This document shows, one piece after another, positions 44,167 to 51,558 of a stretch of 64,000 bases of DNA (the stretch's first letter is position 1; each line of letters opens with the position of its first letter). A program made the position numbers and the translations under genes. Source of the DNA: Chondrinema litorale (GTDB taxonomy: Bacteria; Bacteroidota; Bacteroidia; Cytophagales; Flammeovirgaceae). Under the pieces are notes generated by a model that searched no databases, had not been told where the DNA came from, and saw only the letters and a list, made by a program, of their open reading frames with translations. The stretch spans positions 112,345 to 176,344 of the forward strand of contig NZ_CP111055.1 in NCBI RefSeq assembly GCF_026250525.1, read 5' to 3'.

Positions 44167-44454
44167 ATGAAACAAGAAAAACGTATTAAAGAGATCATGA
44201 ATAGCCTAGAGGGCATTCAAAAAGTGAAGGCTCCCTATGAAGGTTTTTCTAAGATTCAAAATCGACTGGTTTATCAGAGTAAAAAACAAGCCAAATATAG
44301 TTGGCTGAAAGTTGCAGCTGTTATTGCTCTAATAATATGCTCAAATGTATTGGTTGTTTCAAATTATTTTATATTAGAAAATACTTCCACAATAAAGACT
44401 GGTAATTATCTACATATTATTAATGATTTTAACTTGTATAACCATGAAAAATAA
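44167..44454 (+). CDS. Small single-span membrane protein, candidate anti-sigma factor (CnrY-like)
   Basis: 95 residues: a charged cytoplasmic N-terminus (1-52), one membrane helix (about 54-76, WLKVAAVIALIICSNVLVVSNYF) and about 20 outside residues. It lies between the sigma gene and a periplasmic sensor-like gene, overlapping the latter by 11 bases. Size and topology match anti-sigma factors such as CnrY (95 residues). It is paralogous to the 94-residue protein at 51129 (shared LNSL-GI-K, IQ-, and INxNLYxxE ends). No family domain was recognised. Confidence 0.65.
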   Translation: MKQEKRIKEIMNSLEGIQKVKAPYEGFSKIQNRLVYQSKKQAKYSWLKVAAVIALIICSNVLVVSNYFILENTSTIKTGNYLHIINDFNLYNHEK

Positions 44455-44884
44455 TATGTATAAAATAGGTTTTTTTATTCTGATAGTTGTGAACATAATA
44501 TTAGTATTCGTATTTATTTACAGACCAAAATCCACAATTCATCAAAATAGATTGTTAAATGAAATTAGTAATGAGTTAGCATTTACAGAAATGCAAAAAG
44601 AGATGTTTGAGGAAATGGCAAAAACTCATAGTGACACAATCAGAAACCTTAAAAATCAAGAAGTCGAACTTGTAAGTTTGATATTTGAACAGCTTTCTTC
44701 AACAGATCATAGTGAAAAAGAAGCAACACTTCAAAAAATACTGGATCTAGAAAAAAGTAAAATAATGGTCACATATAATCATTTTGAAGAACTTAAAGCA
44801 ATCTGTAATGAGACACAGCTTGCCAATTTTGACAAAGTTGTCGACCGAATAGTACCAGTTTTAACTGGCTCTAAAAGAAAGTAG
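44444..44884 (+). CDS. Membrane-anchored periplasmic helical protein (Spy/CnrX-like sensor candidate)
   Basis: 146 residues from the ATG at 44444, which overlaps the preceding gene and begins directly before the membrane helix (about 7-26). The periplasmic part (30-146) is all helical with ELAFTEMQKEMFEEMAKTHSDTIRNL, a heavy-metal-resistance (LTxxQ/Spy/CnrX) type repeat, and four histidines (33, 62, 89, 113) plus several Met. Together with the sigma factor and the 95-residue protein it recalls the CnrYXH module, in which CnrX (148 residues) senses Ni/Co. What it senses here is unknown. Confidence 0.62.
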   Translation: MKNNMYKIGFFILIVVNIILVFVFIYRPKSTIHQNRLLNEISNELAFTEMQKEMFEEMAKTHSDTIRNLKNQEVELVSLIFEQLSSTDHSEKEATLQKILDLEKSKIMVTYNHFEELKAICNETQLANFDKVVDRIVPVLTGSKRK

Positions 44885-44980
44885 TGTACAGAAAACCTAA
44901 ATACTTTGTAAGTATCATTAATAATAAAATTTAAAGTCTACTAAACTGGACTTTCTTATTAATATATCTGATGGTACGAG

Positions 44981-45004
44981 GGAATCAATCTTAGTTTACG
45001 TCTA
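44981..45004 (+). promoter_or_regulatory. ECF promoter 2 before the first YHYH gene
   Basis: GGAAT at 44981-44985 and CGTCTA at 44999-45004 (first G to C, 18 bases), 34 bases before the start codon at 45039. It has the same form and spacing as the site before the sigma gene. Confidence 0.72.
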
Positions 45005-45038
45005 CTAAAATGAAACAAAACATAAAATCTATTAACAG

Positions 45039-46019
45039 ATGCATGAAATTCGCTCAATTATAACTCTCCTAACAATATCAGTATTTCTATTAATCTTTAA
45101 TAGCTGTGATAATGATGACGAGGTTAATATTGATGATTCTACAAATGACACAGAATTTGGTACGATCATAGATCTTGATCCTGATTTATTTCTAAATAGT
45201 ACAACAGTTACTGTTGTTGATTGTACTCTTTCGGACGGAACAACTACAACCTGTTATGAAATTGTTGCTAGTACTCCTTCAGACCATGAAATGGGACCCT
45301 GGTGTCCAAATAATATATCTGATGGAGAAGAATCTGGTGGAATTTGGTTAGAAAACGGAGAGGTTTATAACATAGATGGTGCATTTATTGAAAATCTAGC
45401 AAGTTTTTATAATGATGATACGTGGTTGATGTATGATGATGATGGAAATATTTATGTAACAGAAACAGAAGAGGATTGTATTAATGCTGCAAACCCTAAT
45501 GTTGGAGAGGAATACAAAAACTTTTGTGTGGAATGTATTCCAGATTATATCTCTGAACTTACACGTACATGGTTAATTCCTACTTCACCAAAAAAATTAT
45601 CAACCTCTACGAGCTTTGCTGGAGTAAGCCCAATGGTTTCTGGTCCGTCTATTAGAGGAATTGCCTTTAATGGAGTCGAATTTTCAGCATCTGCACCAGT
45701 AGATGATATTCTAGGAGCCTATACCATTGCCCCATTTGATGATGCAGGAGGACATATTAATGTGCATCAAGGTTATCATTATCATGCAGCAACAGGTGTT
45801 TCGACAAAAATTACTCAAAGTGATGGTCATGCTGCTATGATTGGCTATGCTATGGATGGACATGGTATATATGAACAGCTAAATGAAGATGGAATTGAGC
45901 CTGAAGATCTAGATGAATGTCGAGGACATTATGATGATATTAGAGGATATCACTACCATGTTGATGCACCTGGGTCAAATAATTTTATTGACTGTCTTTA
46001 TGGAGCATATGTAAACTAA
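45039..46019 (+). CDS. YHYH-domain lipoprotein 1
   Basis: 326 residues with a lipoprotein signal (LIFNSCDND, Cys23). The second half is a YHYH domain (PF14240-like): FNGVEFSASAP, GGHINVHQGYHYHAATG (YHYH 246-249), GHAAMIGYAMDGHGIY and RGHYDDIRGYHYHVDAPG (YHYH 304-307). The N-terminal half has ten cysteines in pairs (CTL...TCYE, WCPNN, DCINA, FCVECIP). The regularly spaced histidines suggest metal binding, but the domain has no known function. A near-identical copy of its 3' half is in the gene at 49879. Confidence 0.85.
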   Translation: MHEIRSIITLLTISVFLLIFNSCDNDDEVNIDDSTNDTEFGTIIDLDPDLFLNSTTVTVVDCTLSDGTTTTCYEIVASTPSDHEMGPWCPNNISDGEESGGIWLENGEVYNIDGAFIENLASFYNDDTWLMYDDDGNIYVTETEEDCINAANPNVGEEYKNFCVECIPDYISELTRTWLIPTSPKKLSTSTSFAGVSPMVSGPSIRGIAFNGVEFSASAPVDDILGAYTIAPFDDAGGHINVHQGYHYHAATGVSTKITQSDGHAAMIGYAMDGHGIYEQLNEDGIEPEDLDECRGHYDDIRGYHYHVDAPGSNNFIDCLYGAYVN

Positions 46020-46027
46020 ATAATCAT

Positions 46028-46642
46028 ATGAAAAAGAGTATAATGGTTCTGTTTACAATCTTTTTATCGTTATCAGCTGTTACCACAAAAGCACATCAAC
46101 CAAATATATCTTCATTTATTCTTATTGAAAAAGATCCAGAACTTTGGATGCTTCAACTAAATGCTTCCATTACAGCATTCGAATATGAAGTGAAAAATGA
46201 ATATGGGAAAGATTCATACAACTCAACAGAAGAGTTTAATCAATTACTTTTAAAACATCTAAAAGAACAAATAACCATTAAGATCAACGATAAAAATGTA
46301 CCACTAAAGAATGGAAGGGTTCAGTTAGGACACTCTACAACAATTGTATTTGATTTAGCTAAAGCTAATGATGGAATTACAGAAGAGATATTTGTCAAAA
46401 ATAATAGCTTTCAAAATATTTATAATAGTCAGACAATCTTCAGTATAATCAAAGAAGAGTTTGATAGGACTAGATCTGTTTTAAACAAAAAAAACGATTT
46501 TCAAATCAGTGTCTCATTAATAGATCACCAATTTATAATGGAAGAGTCTCCGAAAAATGACATTTGGTTTATTTTGTTTTCACTGGCAGTTTTAATCGTG
46601 ATTGGTATATATTCATATTCAGCTACAGCTACAGAAAACTGA
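46028..46642 (+). CDS. Exported protein with C-terminal membrane anchor, unknown
   Basis: 204 residues: a signal peptide (about 1-22, ending TKAHQPN), a beta-rich external domain (ISSFILIEKDPELWMLQLNASITAFEYEVKNEYG) and one membrane helix near the C-terminus (about 180-198). It resembles the N-terminal extracytoplasmic part of proteins that sit beside HupE/UreJ-type metal transporters in Bacteroidota, a weak similarity from memory. It begins 8 bases after YHYH protein 1, so it is in the same operon and a likely membrane partner. Confidence 0.6.
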   Translation: MKKSIMVLFTIFLSLSAVTTKAHQPNISSFILIEKDPELWMLQLNASITAFEYEVKNEYGKDSYNSTEEFNQLLLKHLKEQITIKINDKNVPLKNGRVQLGHSTTIVFDLAKANDGITEEIFVKNNSFQNIYNSQTIFSIIKEEFDRTRSVLNKKNDFQISVSLIDHQFIMEESPKNDIWFILFSLAVLIVIGIYSYSATATEN

Positions 46643-46697
46643 GCATATTTCCTAAGACTTAATTAACATTTGATGTTTGATAAAAAAACAACCAATT

Positions 46698-47468
46698 ATG
46701 AGAAAAATACTTTTGTCAATTGCTCTTATATGTCTATTTGCATGTCAAAACAATGATTTTCCAGATGAAATAATGGATGACAATTCTTCAAGTGGAAGCA
46801 CTGTAGATATTTCTAACGTAGTGCTAACTTATTTTAAAAATGAATATACTGATGGCGTAAGTGTGGAAATAAATGACAATAATATTTTAATTAGAAGTAC
46901 TGGATTACCAGATCATAAAACGCCTTACTGGGGCGAAGGACATGAAATGTATGAAGAATTCCCAGGTACTAACCATGCGAACATGAATACCACTATGATT
47001 TCATGGAATTATGTTATGACAATTCCTATTTACCCCGAAGAAGCTAATAATAAAGAACAAACTGAACTAGGACCTGTAGGTATGGCACTAAACGGTGTAC
47101 CACTCTACAATGATTATGAAGGAGGTGGTTTATTACAAGAAAATGCTTGGAGTACTTTTGATGCTTCAGGTGCACATCCTGGACCCAATGAAGATTACCA
47201 TTATCATTGTGAAGGCACTTATCTAACTGTTGATGATTCTAATTTAATTGGTTTTCTTAGAGATGGGTTCCCTATTTATGGCCGTAAAGATATGGACGGC
47301 ACCTATCCAGATGACTTAGATGAAAATGGTGGGCATGAAAGAGTAACTTATGACTTTTCAGAAAGTATTTATCATTATCATGTAAGTAATGACATTTACT
47401 CTACATCAGGTTTATATGTCATTAAATCTGGTGCTTATCACGGAACCAAAGGTACTTTTATGCAATAA
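46698..47468 (+). CDS. YHYH-domain lipoprotein 2
   Basis: 256 residues from the ATG at 46698 (signal MRKILLSIALICLFAC, Cys16); an upstream TTG at 46677 is less likely. It carries YHYH at 167-170 (NEDYHYHCEG) and 225-228 (SIYHYHVSND), plus LNGVPLYNDYEGGG, LIGFLRDGFPIYG and LDENGGHE, the standard YHYH-domain signature. It is a distant relative of YHYH protein 1 without the Cys-rich half. It is co-oriented, about 55 bases after the preceding gene. Confidence 0.83.
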   Translation: MRKILLSIALICLFACQNNDFPDEIMDDNSSSGSTVDISNVVLTYFKNEYTDGVSVEINDNNILIRSTGLPDHKTPYWGEGHEMYEEFPGTNHANMNTTMISWNYVMTIPIYPEEANNKEQTELGPVGMALNGVPLYNDYEGGGLLQENAWSTFDASGAHPGPNEDYHYHCEGTYLTVDDSNLIGFLRDGFPIYGRKDMDGTYPDDLDENGGHERVTYDFSESIYHYHVSNDIYSTSGLYVIKSGAYHGTKGTFMQ

Positions 47469-47700
47469 ATAATTAGTCCAATAAGAAAGAAGTTAACTAT
47501 TTCAGTTTAATAGTGCTTCTGAAGAGCAGTTCTGATAAGATATAATTGATAGAAATACTGGTAATAATTCAAATAACAGTTTGGAAAATTAGACAGAAAA
47601 TAATGGTAACATATGCATTGGATCAAAAACAGTCATCAGTAATACTATTGGTAAATTGTAAGGCTCTATTGGTTATCTTAATAATTATTTTTGTGATAGT

Positions 47701-48363
47701 ATGATTAGCTACAATAGTTTTAATATAAAGACATTAAGTCTTTTATATTTTTTATTAATGTTGAGTTGTACTACCCGTCAAACAGGATCTGTTCAACTAG
47801 ATTTTACTGTAGATATAAGTGCAATTCCACATGATACCATTGCATTCTCAAATACTGAATTGACTTATGTTAATGGGAAGTACCTATTGAGAAATAAGCC
47901 ATATTCTGGCATTGTTTATAAAGTTCTCAAAGGCTACTCTATAAAAACTTATAGTTCAGTGTTGAATGGCCAACTTCATGGAATATACAGAAGTTTTTAT
48001 GCCAGTGGTTCACCTTATGAGGTTCGATCTTACCGAAATGGATTAGCAACAGGAAGACACCTTGGATTTTGGGAAAATACGGGAAACTTGAAATTTGAAT
48101 ATAATTATTTCGACCAGAAAAAAGAAGGCATACAAAGAAATTGGTATTCAACCGGTGACCTAGCTTACTCATATTCCTATAAAAACGATAAGTTAGAAGG
48201 TTTACAACAAGCATGGCGTCAGAACAGAAGCCTATATAGAAATTTTATAGTAAAAAATGGTATTCGATATGGCCTTCAAAAATCTAAAACTTGCTATGAA
48301 TTATACAATGAAAAAGTTATTTCCCAAGCAAGCAAAACCGCCATAAAAGTAAACAAAAATTGA
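47701..48363 (+). CDS. MORN-repeat (YwqK-like) lipoprotein
   Basis: 220 residues with a lipoprotein-type start (LLYFLLMLSCTTRQ). From about residue 70 it has four or five MORN-type repeats (LNGQLHGIYRSFYASGSPYEVRSYRNGLATGRHLGFWENTGNLKFEYNYFDQKKEG and similar), as in the YwqK family. Such repeats form beta-sheet solenoids for protein or membrane contact. It is 232 bases after YHYH protein 2 and may have its own promoter. Its function is unknown. Confidence 0.75.
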   Translation: MISYNSFNIKTLSLLYFLLMLSCTTRQTGSVQLDFTVDISAIPHDTIAFSNTELTYVNGKYLLRNKPYSGIVYKVLKGYSIKTYSSVLNGQLHGIYRSFYASGSPYEVRSYRNGLATGRHLGFWENTGNLKFEYNYFDQKKEGIQRNWYSTGDLAYSYSYKNDKLEGLQQAWRQNRSLYRNFIVKNGIRYGLQKSKTCYELYNEKVISQASKTAIKVNKN

Positions 48364-48427
48364 TTTTCGCATTTCATTCGAGGAATTACTTTATGTGTTA
48401 CATATAAAAACAAAGTTAAATAACATA

Positions 48428-48730
48428 ATGAAAATATTAAAAAATATAGCTTATACAGCATTGGTTTTAATAATGTTTGCGTGTGTATCTCAAAACAAAC
48501 AGCCTAGTGTAAATAATAAAAAAAAATCAGGTCCTCAAGGAAGACAACCAAGTGTTTCACAACTATTATCAGAAATGGATTCCAATAAAGATGGCAAACT
48601 TGCTAAAAGTGAAGCGAAAGGACCTATTGCAAACGACTTTTCAAATATTGATACTAATAATGATGGTTTTCTTTCAGAAACTGAATTAAAAAATACGCCA
48701 ACACCTCAAAGAGGTGGGCAAAGACAATAA
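48428..48730 (+). CDS. Small EF-hand lipoprotein
   Basis: 100 residues from the ATG at 48428 (lipoprotein signal ending MFACVSQ). Two EF-hand loops are visible, DSNKDGKLAKSE and DTNNDGFLSETE, each with the 1, 3, 5 and 12 ligand positions for calcium. The linker is rich in Gln and Pro. A strong terminator follows 35 bases after its stop, closing the operon-like run that begins at the sigma gene. Confidence 0.83.
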   Translation: MKILKNIAYTALVLIMFACVSQNKQPSVNNKKKSGPQGRQPSVSQLLSEMDSNKDGKLAKSEAKGPIANDFSNIDTNNDGFLSETELKNTPTPQRGGQRQ

Positions 48731-48765
48731 TCAGTTTGGTGAATTAATATTTTTTCTTACCTATT

Positions 48766-48797
48766 AAATCCCCTACAATTTGTTAGAGGGATTTTTT
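48766..48797 (+). terminator. Rho-independent terminator after the EF-hand gene
   Basis: AAATCCCCTA (48766-48775), an 8-base loop and TAGAGGGATTT (48784-48794) with one bulged A, followed directly by a T run to 48797. It is the best terminator in the window. Confidence 0.8.
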
Positions 48798-48866
48798 CGT
48801 TTCCTAAAATTATTAAGATTTAGCTACAAACTCTACGAATTATTCTACCTAAAACTATTTTTATAA

Positions 48867-49256
48867 ATGGATTTACAACATATTAGATCTATCGTTATAC
48901 AGCTAGAAAGAGCGCCAGAAGAAGTTGATTTAATTATAAATACAAGTATTTACGCAGTTTGTATTACAAATTTTAATGGAGTTTACACTTCTGTGAATGA
49001 TAAATACCTAAGTATATATCTTTACTCTAAACAAGATCTATTAGGAAAACATTTTACAATAGTTGTACCAGAGCCAGCTAAAGAATTGATGAAAGAAATG
49101 TACGAAGATTTCTTAATTTCAAAAGAAAATGCTACAAGAATGTGGACAGTAATTACGAAAAATAAAAAGAGTTTAACAGTCAACTTGACAGCAGTATATA
49201 CTGAAGCTTTTAATTTGCCGCATAGAGTAATCTTTATGGAACAAGTTGAAAATTGA
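48867..49256 (+). CDS. Single PAS-domain protein
   Basis: 129 residues. A PAS fold is suggested by INTSIYAVCITNFNGVYTSVNDKYLSIYLYSKQDLLGKHFTIVVPEP and the later beta strands (MWTVITKNKKSLTVNLTAVYTEA, RVIFMEQVE). There is no attached kinase, HTH or cyclase domain, so it is a stand-alone sensory or adaptor protein. It is not clearly linked to its neighbours; the terminator upstream separates it from the YHYH operon. Confidence 0.72.
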   Translation: MDLQHIRSIVIQLERAPEEVDLIINTSIYAVCITNFNGVYTSVNDKYLSIYLYSKQDLLGKHFTIVVPEPAKELMKEMYEDFLISKENATRMWTVITKNKKSLTVNLTAVYTEAFNLPHRVIFMEQVEN

Positions 49257-49341
49257 AGGTTAACTAAGCAAATATTACGGTATAAATCTGTTAAACTACT
49301 AAATGCTTAAAAGCATCACTACTTGTCTAACTCTTATAATT

Positions 49342-49761
49342 ATGAATGACTCAAATTTAATTAATTTATTAAAGATCCATTCGCAAGAATCAGCACCTGA
49401 TCTATTAAAAGCATATCAAAACCTCCATAAACTATTTATATATTCTTCTTTTAATATCAATGAATTAACTGTCATTTGGATAACACTGATGATAGAGCAT
49501 AGCTATCATAATAGAATATCAACACATAATACTATCCCTAAAGCAATGAATATAGACAATGCGATAACCTATGCATTACGAAATGAAACAGAATTACCTT
49601 CTAAGAAGCTAGAAGCAGTAAGAACTTTGACCTTATTGATAGTCAGAAATAGAGGTGAAATTAATAGTAATGAAATTAAAGCATTTTTGAATGCAGGCTT
49701 CAATCTTAGGCAAGTATTTGAAATCATTCTTGGCCTAGCAAAAAAAACAATCTATAATTAA
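49342..49761 (+). CDS. Carboxymuconolactone-decarboxylase/AhpD-like protein without cysteines
   Basis: 139 residues from the ATG at 49342. The helical pattern LLKAYQNLHKLFIY...INELTVIWITLMIEH...LEAVRTLTLLIVRNRG...AFLNAGFNLRQVFEIILGLAKKTIYN matches the CMD/AhpD family, including the AGF/Y--QV-E--LG segment. The NxCxYC active-site segment is replaced by SYHNRISTH, and the protein contains no Cys at all, so peroxidase chemistry is impossible. It is probably a degenerate or repurposed family member. An in-frame start at 49303 would add 13 residues. Confidence 0.55.
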   Translation: MNDSNLINLLKIHSQESAPDLLKAYQNLHKLFIYSSFNINELTVIWITLMIEHSYHNRISTHNTIPKAMNIDNAITYALRNETELPSKKLEAVRTLTLLIVRNRGEINSNEIKAFLNAGFNLRQVFEIILGLAKKTIYN

Positions 49762-49878
49762 GTTTAGTCTTTAAAAATAATTATTGAGATCAAAATACTT
49801 AGTTGATGTGTAATGGAAACATACAAGTAATAATATATCTAGCTTTAATAAATATTAAAATTTTTTCCATTGTTTATA

Positions 49879-50838
49879 CTAAATAATGTAGGTTCCATAA
49901 AGACAGTCAATAAAATTATTTGACCCAGGTGCATCAACATGGTAGTGATATCCTCTAATATCATCATAATGTCCTCGACATTCATCTAGATCTTCAGGCT
50001 CAATTCCATCTTCATTTAGCTGCTCATACATACCATGTCCATCCATAGCATAGCCAATCATAGCAGCATGACCATCACTTTGAGTAATTTTTGTGGAAAC
50101 ACCTGTTGCTGCATGATAATGATAACCTTGATGCACGTTAATATGACCTCCTGCATCATCAAATGGGGCAATGGTATAAGCTCCTAGAATATCATCTAAT
50201 GGTGCAGAAGCTGAAAACTCAACACCATTAAATGCAATGCCTCTTAATGTAGGTCCAAAATCTCCTGGTCCTCTATGTACAAACCTAAAAGGGTTAGTCA
50301 ATTTCATTGGCTTTACAGGAATTATCCAAGCATGTGTAAGCTCAGAAATATAATCAGGAATACACTCAACACAATAATTTTTGTATTCTTCTCCAACATG
50401 TGGGCTAGCTGCATTGATACAATCCTCTTCAGTTTGAGTTTTATAAACCTTACCATTAGAATCGTACATCAACCATGTATTGTCATTATAAAATGTGGAC
50501 AAGTTTTTTATAAATGCTCCATCTACATCATAAACTTTTCCATTTTCTAACCAAATTCCACCAGATTCTTCTCCATCAGAAATATTATCAGGACACCAGG
50601 GTCCCATTTCATGGTCTGATGGGATACCAGCTATAATCTGATAACACTTTGTTTTTGTACCATCTAAAAGAGTACACGTTACTGTAGTTACAGTGGTACC
50701 TTCAAGAAAAAAGTTAGGATCTACATCTAATATAGTCTCAATACTCGTATCTCTTAAATTATGATCATTACATTTATTTGATGAGATTAAAATAACGAAC
50801 AGTAACAATGGAATAATTTTAATATTGAATTTCAACAT
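49879..50838 (-). CDS. YHYH-domain lipoprotein 3 (duplicate of YHYH protein 1)
   Basis: 319 residues with a lipoprotein signal (SSNKC). It has the same architecture as the gene at 45039: paired cysteines in the N-terminal half and YHYH boxes in HQGYHYHAATG and RGYHYHVDAPG. The last 110 residues are nearly identical, and at DNA level roughly the last 130 bases before the final four codons are identical. It lies on the opposite strand and is driven by its own ECF-type promoter. It is a recent duplication or a product of gene conversion. Confidence 0.87.
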   Translation of the reverse strand: MLKFNIKIIPLLLFVILISSNKCNDHNLRDTSIETILDVDPNFFLEGTTVTTVTCTLLDGTKTKCYQIIAGIPSDHEMGPWCPDNISDGEESGGIWLENGKVYDVDGAFIKNLSTFYNDNTWLMYDSNGKVYKTQTEEDCINAASPHVGEEYKNYCVECIPDYISELTHAWIIPVKPMKLTNPFRFVHRGPGDFGPTLRGIAFNGVEFSASAPLDDILGAYTIAPFDDAGGHINVHQGYHYHAATGVSTKITQSDGHAAMIGYAMDGHGMYEQLNEDGIEPEDLDECRGHYDDIRGYHYHVDAPGSNNFIDCLYGTYII

Positions 50839-50864
50839 ATCTAAAATATTGTAGTTTAAATTTT

Positions 50865-50888
50865 TAGACGTACAATTAAAATAATTCC
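50865..50888 (-). promoter_or_regulatory. ECF promoter 3 before YHYH gene 3
   Basis: On the minus strand GGAAT at 50888-50884 and CGTCTA at 50870-50865, again 18 bases from first G to C, 26 bases before the start codon at 50838. The flank GAAGGAAT is shared with the site at 51098. Confidence 0.72.
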
Positions 50889-51097
50889 TTCTTAATTAGA
50901 AAAATTCGGCAATTTTATTCCATTAACCTCCTAGGATAAATAATATCAAATATATTTTAATGAATTCTTTAATTAGAAAAACAATTTATTTTACAGCCTA
51001 TATAGTTTCCAAAAACACTAACTTGCTTTAATTTTACTTATCTCATGCTAACACCTATTTTTTTGAGAAAAAATGAACGTAATTTTTCCTAAACGAA

Positions 51098-51121
51098 GGA
51101 ATAATAATATTATATCGTCTA
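51098..51121 (+). promoter_or_regulatory. ECF promoter 4 before the 94-residue membrane protein gene
   Basis: GGAAT at 51098-51102 and CGTCTA at 51116-51121 (18 bases), only 7 bases before the ATG at 51129, so the transcript would be nearly leaderless. It is divergent from promoter 3 across about 210 bases. Confidence 0.7.
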
Positions 51122-51128
51122 AAATGTA

Positions 51129-51413
51129 ATGGAAACTTGGAAACATGAAATATTAAATAGTTTAAAGGGAATTAAAAAGGCAGAGCCTCCAAAATATATT
51201 TTTGGTGAAATTCAACAAAAAATAATTATTAAGCCTAGAATACATCAAATAATAATCTGGAAAAGGATTGCTTTTATAACATCTTTGTTAATTATTCTTT
51301 TTATAAACACCTTTATAATCTTAAATTATTCCACTCAAAGTAATGACTTTACAAAAAAAGCTTACAACAACATGATTATAAACTATAATCTTTATGAAGA
51401 AAATAATTACTAA
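51129..51413 (+). CDS. Small single-span membrane protein, paralogue of the candidate anti-sigma factor
   Basis: 94 residues with a charged N-terminus, one membrane helix (about 46-68) and a short outer tail. It shares with the protein at 44167 the pattern ILNSLKGIKKAEPP / IMNSLEGIQKVKAP, IQ-, and NYNLYEE / DFNLYNHE at the end. No sigma or sensor gene follows. It is under an ECF-type promoter, so the sigma factor probably makes more of its own antagonist from this second locus, a negative feedback loop (inference). Confidence 0.62.
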   Translation: METWKHEILNSLKGIKKAEPPKYIFGEIQQKIIIKPRIHQIIIWKRIAFITSLLIILFINTFIILNYSTQSNDFTKKAYNNMIINYNLYEENNY

Positions 51414-51520
51414 AATAATAGAATTCATTATACCCCAAACAATTCTTTTTTTAAAAAAGGATGCAGTTCAATAATTTATTATATGATTTTATTTGGAAAT
51501 CATATAATATACCCTTAGTT

Positions 51521-51532
51521 TTGGTTAACCAA
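51521..51532. promoter_or_regulatory. GntR operator TTGGTTAACCAA before the GntR gene
   Basis: Perfect 12-bp palindrome 26 bases before the start at 51559, overlapping an AATTTTTG -7-like box (51531-51538). It matches the site at 43010-43021 upstream of susC with one change. It is the probable autorepression site. Confidence 0.68.
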
Positions 51533-51558
51533 TTTTTGGAAATCCAAGTTATAGAAAT

